Positions 63,601 to 64,000 of a stretch of 64,000 nucleotides of DNA are shown here, in pieces. A program made the translations under genes and the position numbers. The stretch's first letter is position 1; every line of letters begins with the position of its first letter. The stretch comes from Paramecium tetraurelia. Taxonomy: Eukaryota > Ciliophora > Oligohymenophorea > Peniculida > Parameciidae. The stretch spans positions 248,001-312,000 of the forward strand of contig NW_001799277.1 in assembly GCF_000165425.1 (NCBI RefSeq), given 5' to 3'. A model generated the notes under the pieces. The model was not told the DNA's origin and made no database searches. It saw only the letters and a list, made by a program, of their open reading frames with translations.

Positions 63601-64000
63601 CTACTGTAACAGTTGTTGCACCTGCATCAGCATATGCTGCCAATCTAGTCCATACTGTTCCAGGTGGGGTTGAGTACAATTCCATAGCTCTTGTGACTGC
63701 AAGTACCTTATTACCAACATCTAGATTAGCATCAATTACTAATGGACTATCACCGAATTCTCCATTCAATTAAATTAAGATCTTTCCAGGGAATGGATTG
63801 GTTGAATTACCAGCTAATAATTTTCCTGTTCTAACCCAAATTCTCTCGGCTTCTAATTTAGTTGATGCTCTTCTCTCATCAAAAATTAATGATCCCAAAA
63901 TTGTTAGATTAGCAAGTTTAGGAGGATCAACATCCAAGATGACTTGATATGCTGCTTGTACGATTGGACTATCTCCTTCAAACAGGCACTTTGTTATCTA
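60642..64000 (-). CDS. G8-domain surface protein (fibrocystin/TMEM2-like), 5' end outside window
   Basis: The N-terminal end visible is the G8 domain: PPKLANLTILGSLIFDE, AERIWVRTGKLLAGN, NPFPGKILIQLNGEFGDSP, AGWAVGD, LTRKIKIQGG. A right-handed beta-helix region follows (parallel-beta repeats, VEFNNCGQ, VVGCSFHDTTGML). A Cys-rich ectodomain continues. Near the C terminus an Asn-rich linker (60975-61075) precedes one membrane helix (TVTIVVAVICSVVGVSLIIA) and a basic cytosolic tail ending QQPIEAPQD. A 25-nt intron sits near 61098-61122. It is a type I membrane protein of the PKHD1/PKHD1L1/TMEM2/CEMIP group. Between about 63230 and 63575 the frame slips by one base four times. Confidence 0.9.
60975..61075 (-). 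repeat. asparagine-rich coding repeat
   Basis: A run of AAT/AAC triplets with scattered GGT and CAA codes for an N/G-rich linker between the ectodomain and the membrane helix of the G8 protein. It appears on + as an ATT/GTT microsatellite. Confidence 0.8.

Overview
This window is ciliate macronuclear DNA, most like Paramecium. Only TGA acts as a stop: TAA and TAG occur inside every recognisable protein where glutamine fits. The genome is very AT-rich and genes lie 25-250 bases apart on both strands. Introns are tiny (about 20-41 nt, GT...AG, mostly GTA...TAG). I joined exons by hand using reading frame, splice signals and paralogue comparison, so exon edges marked tentative need transcript support. 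I saw no transposon, no CRISPR, no tRNA/rRNA and no telomere.

Layout. 1-1433: the 3' end of a BolA-like gene and a small HMG-box-like gene. 1680-10341: three tandem cyclic-nucleotide-type K+ channels on +. 10648-11133: a PHO80-type cyclin. 12143-19260: two tandem LRR proteins of about 1150 aa with a shared large C-terminal domain. 19554-31023: a hypothetical protein, asparaginyl-tRNA synthetase, a CK1-like pseudokinase, a cytochrome P450, small membrane and zinc-finger proteins, a PFK-2/FBPase-2-like enzyme and an eL43-like ribosomal protein. 31127-36578: two more K+ channels on -, of the same family. 36766-40609: a TMEM209-like membrane protein and a multispan protein. 40756-45153: a DYRK kinase, a MYND-finger/Aurora-like kinase and a coiled-coil protein. 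45189-51373: a coiled-coil/C2-like giant of about 1500 aa and a second P450. 51681-54351: a RanBP2-type zinc-finger protein and a gene-poor 2.3 kb. 54352-60106: PKA catalytic subunit, a Q-rich protein, SRPK and a PDK1-like kinase. 60642-64000: a G8-domain (fibrocystin/TMEM2-like) surface protein that runs off the right edge.

The theme is second-messenger and kinase signalling: five CNBD K+ channels, PKA, PDK1-like, SRPK, DYRK, Aurora-like and a CK1 pseudokinase. The most unusual observations are: all five channels carry a CCHC zinc-knuckle just after the nucleotide-binding domain plus a shared C-terminal box; a MYND finger is fused to an Aurora-like kinase; the PFKFB-like enzyme has lost the phosphatase RHG motif; the eL43-like protein has lost most zinc-ribbon cysteines; and four one-base frame slips cluster in the G8 gene.
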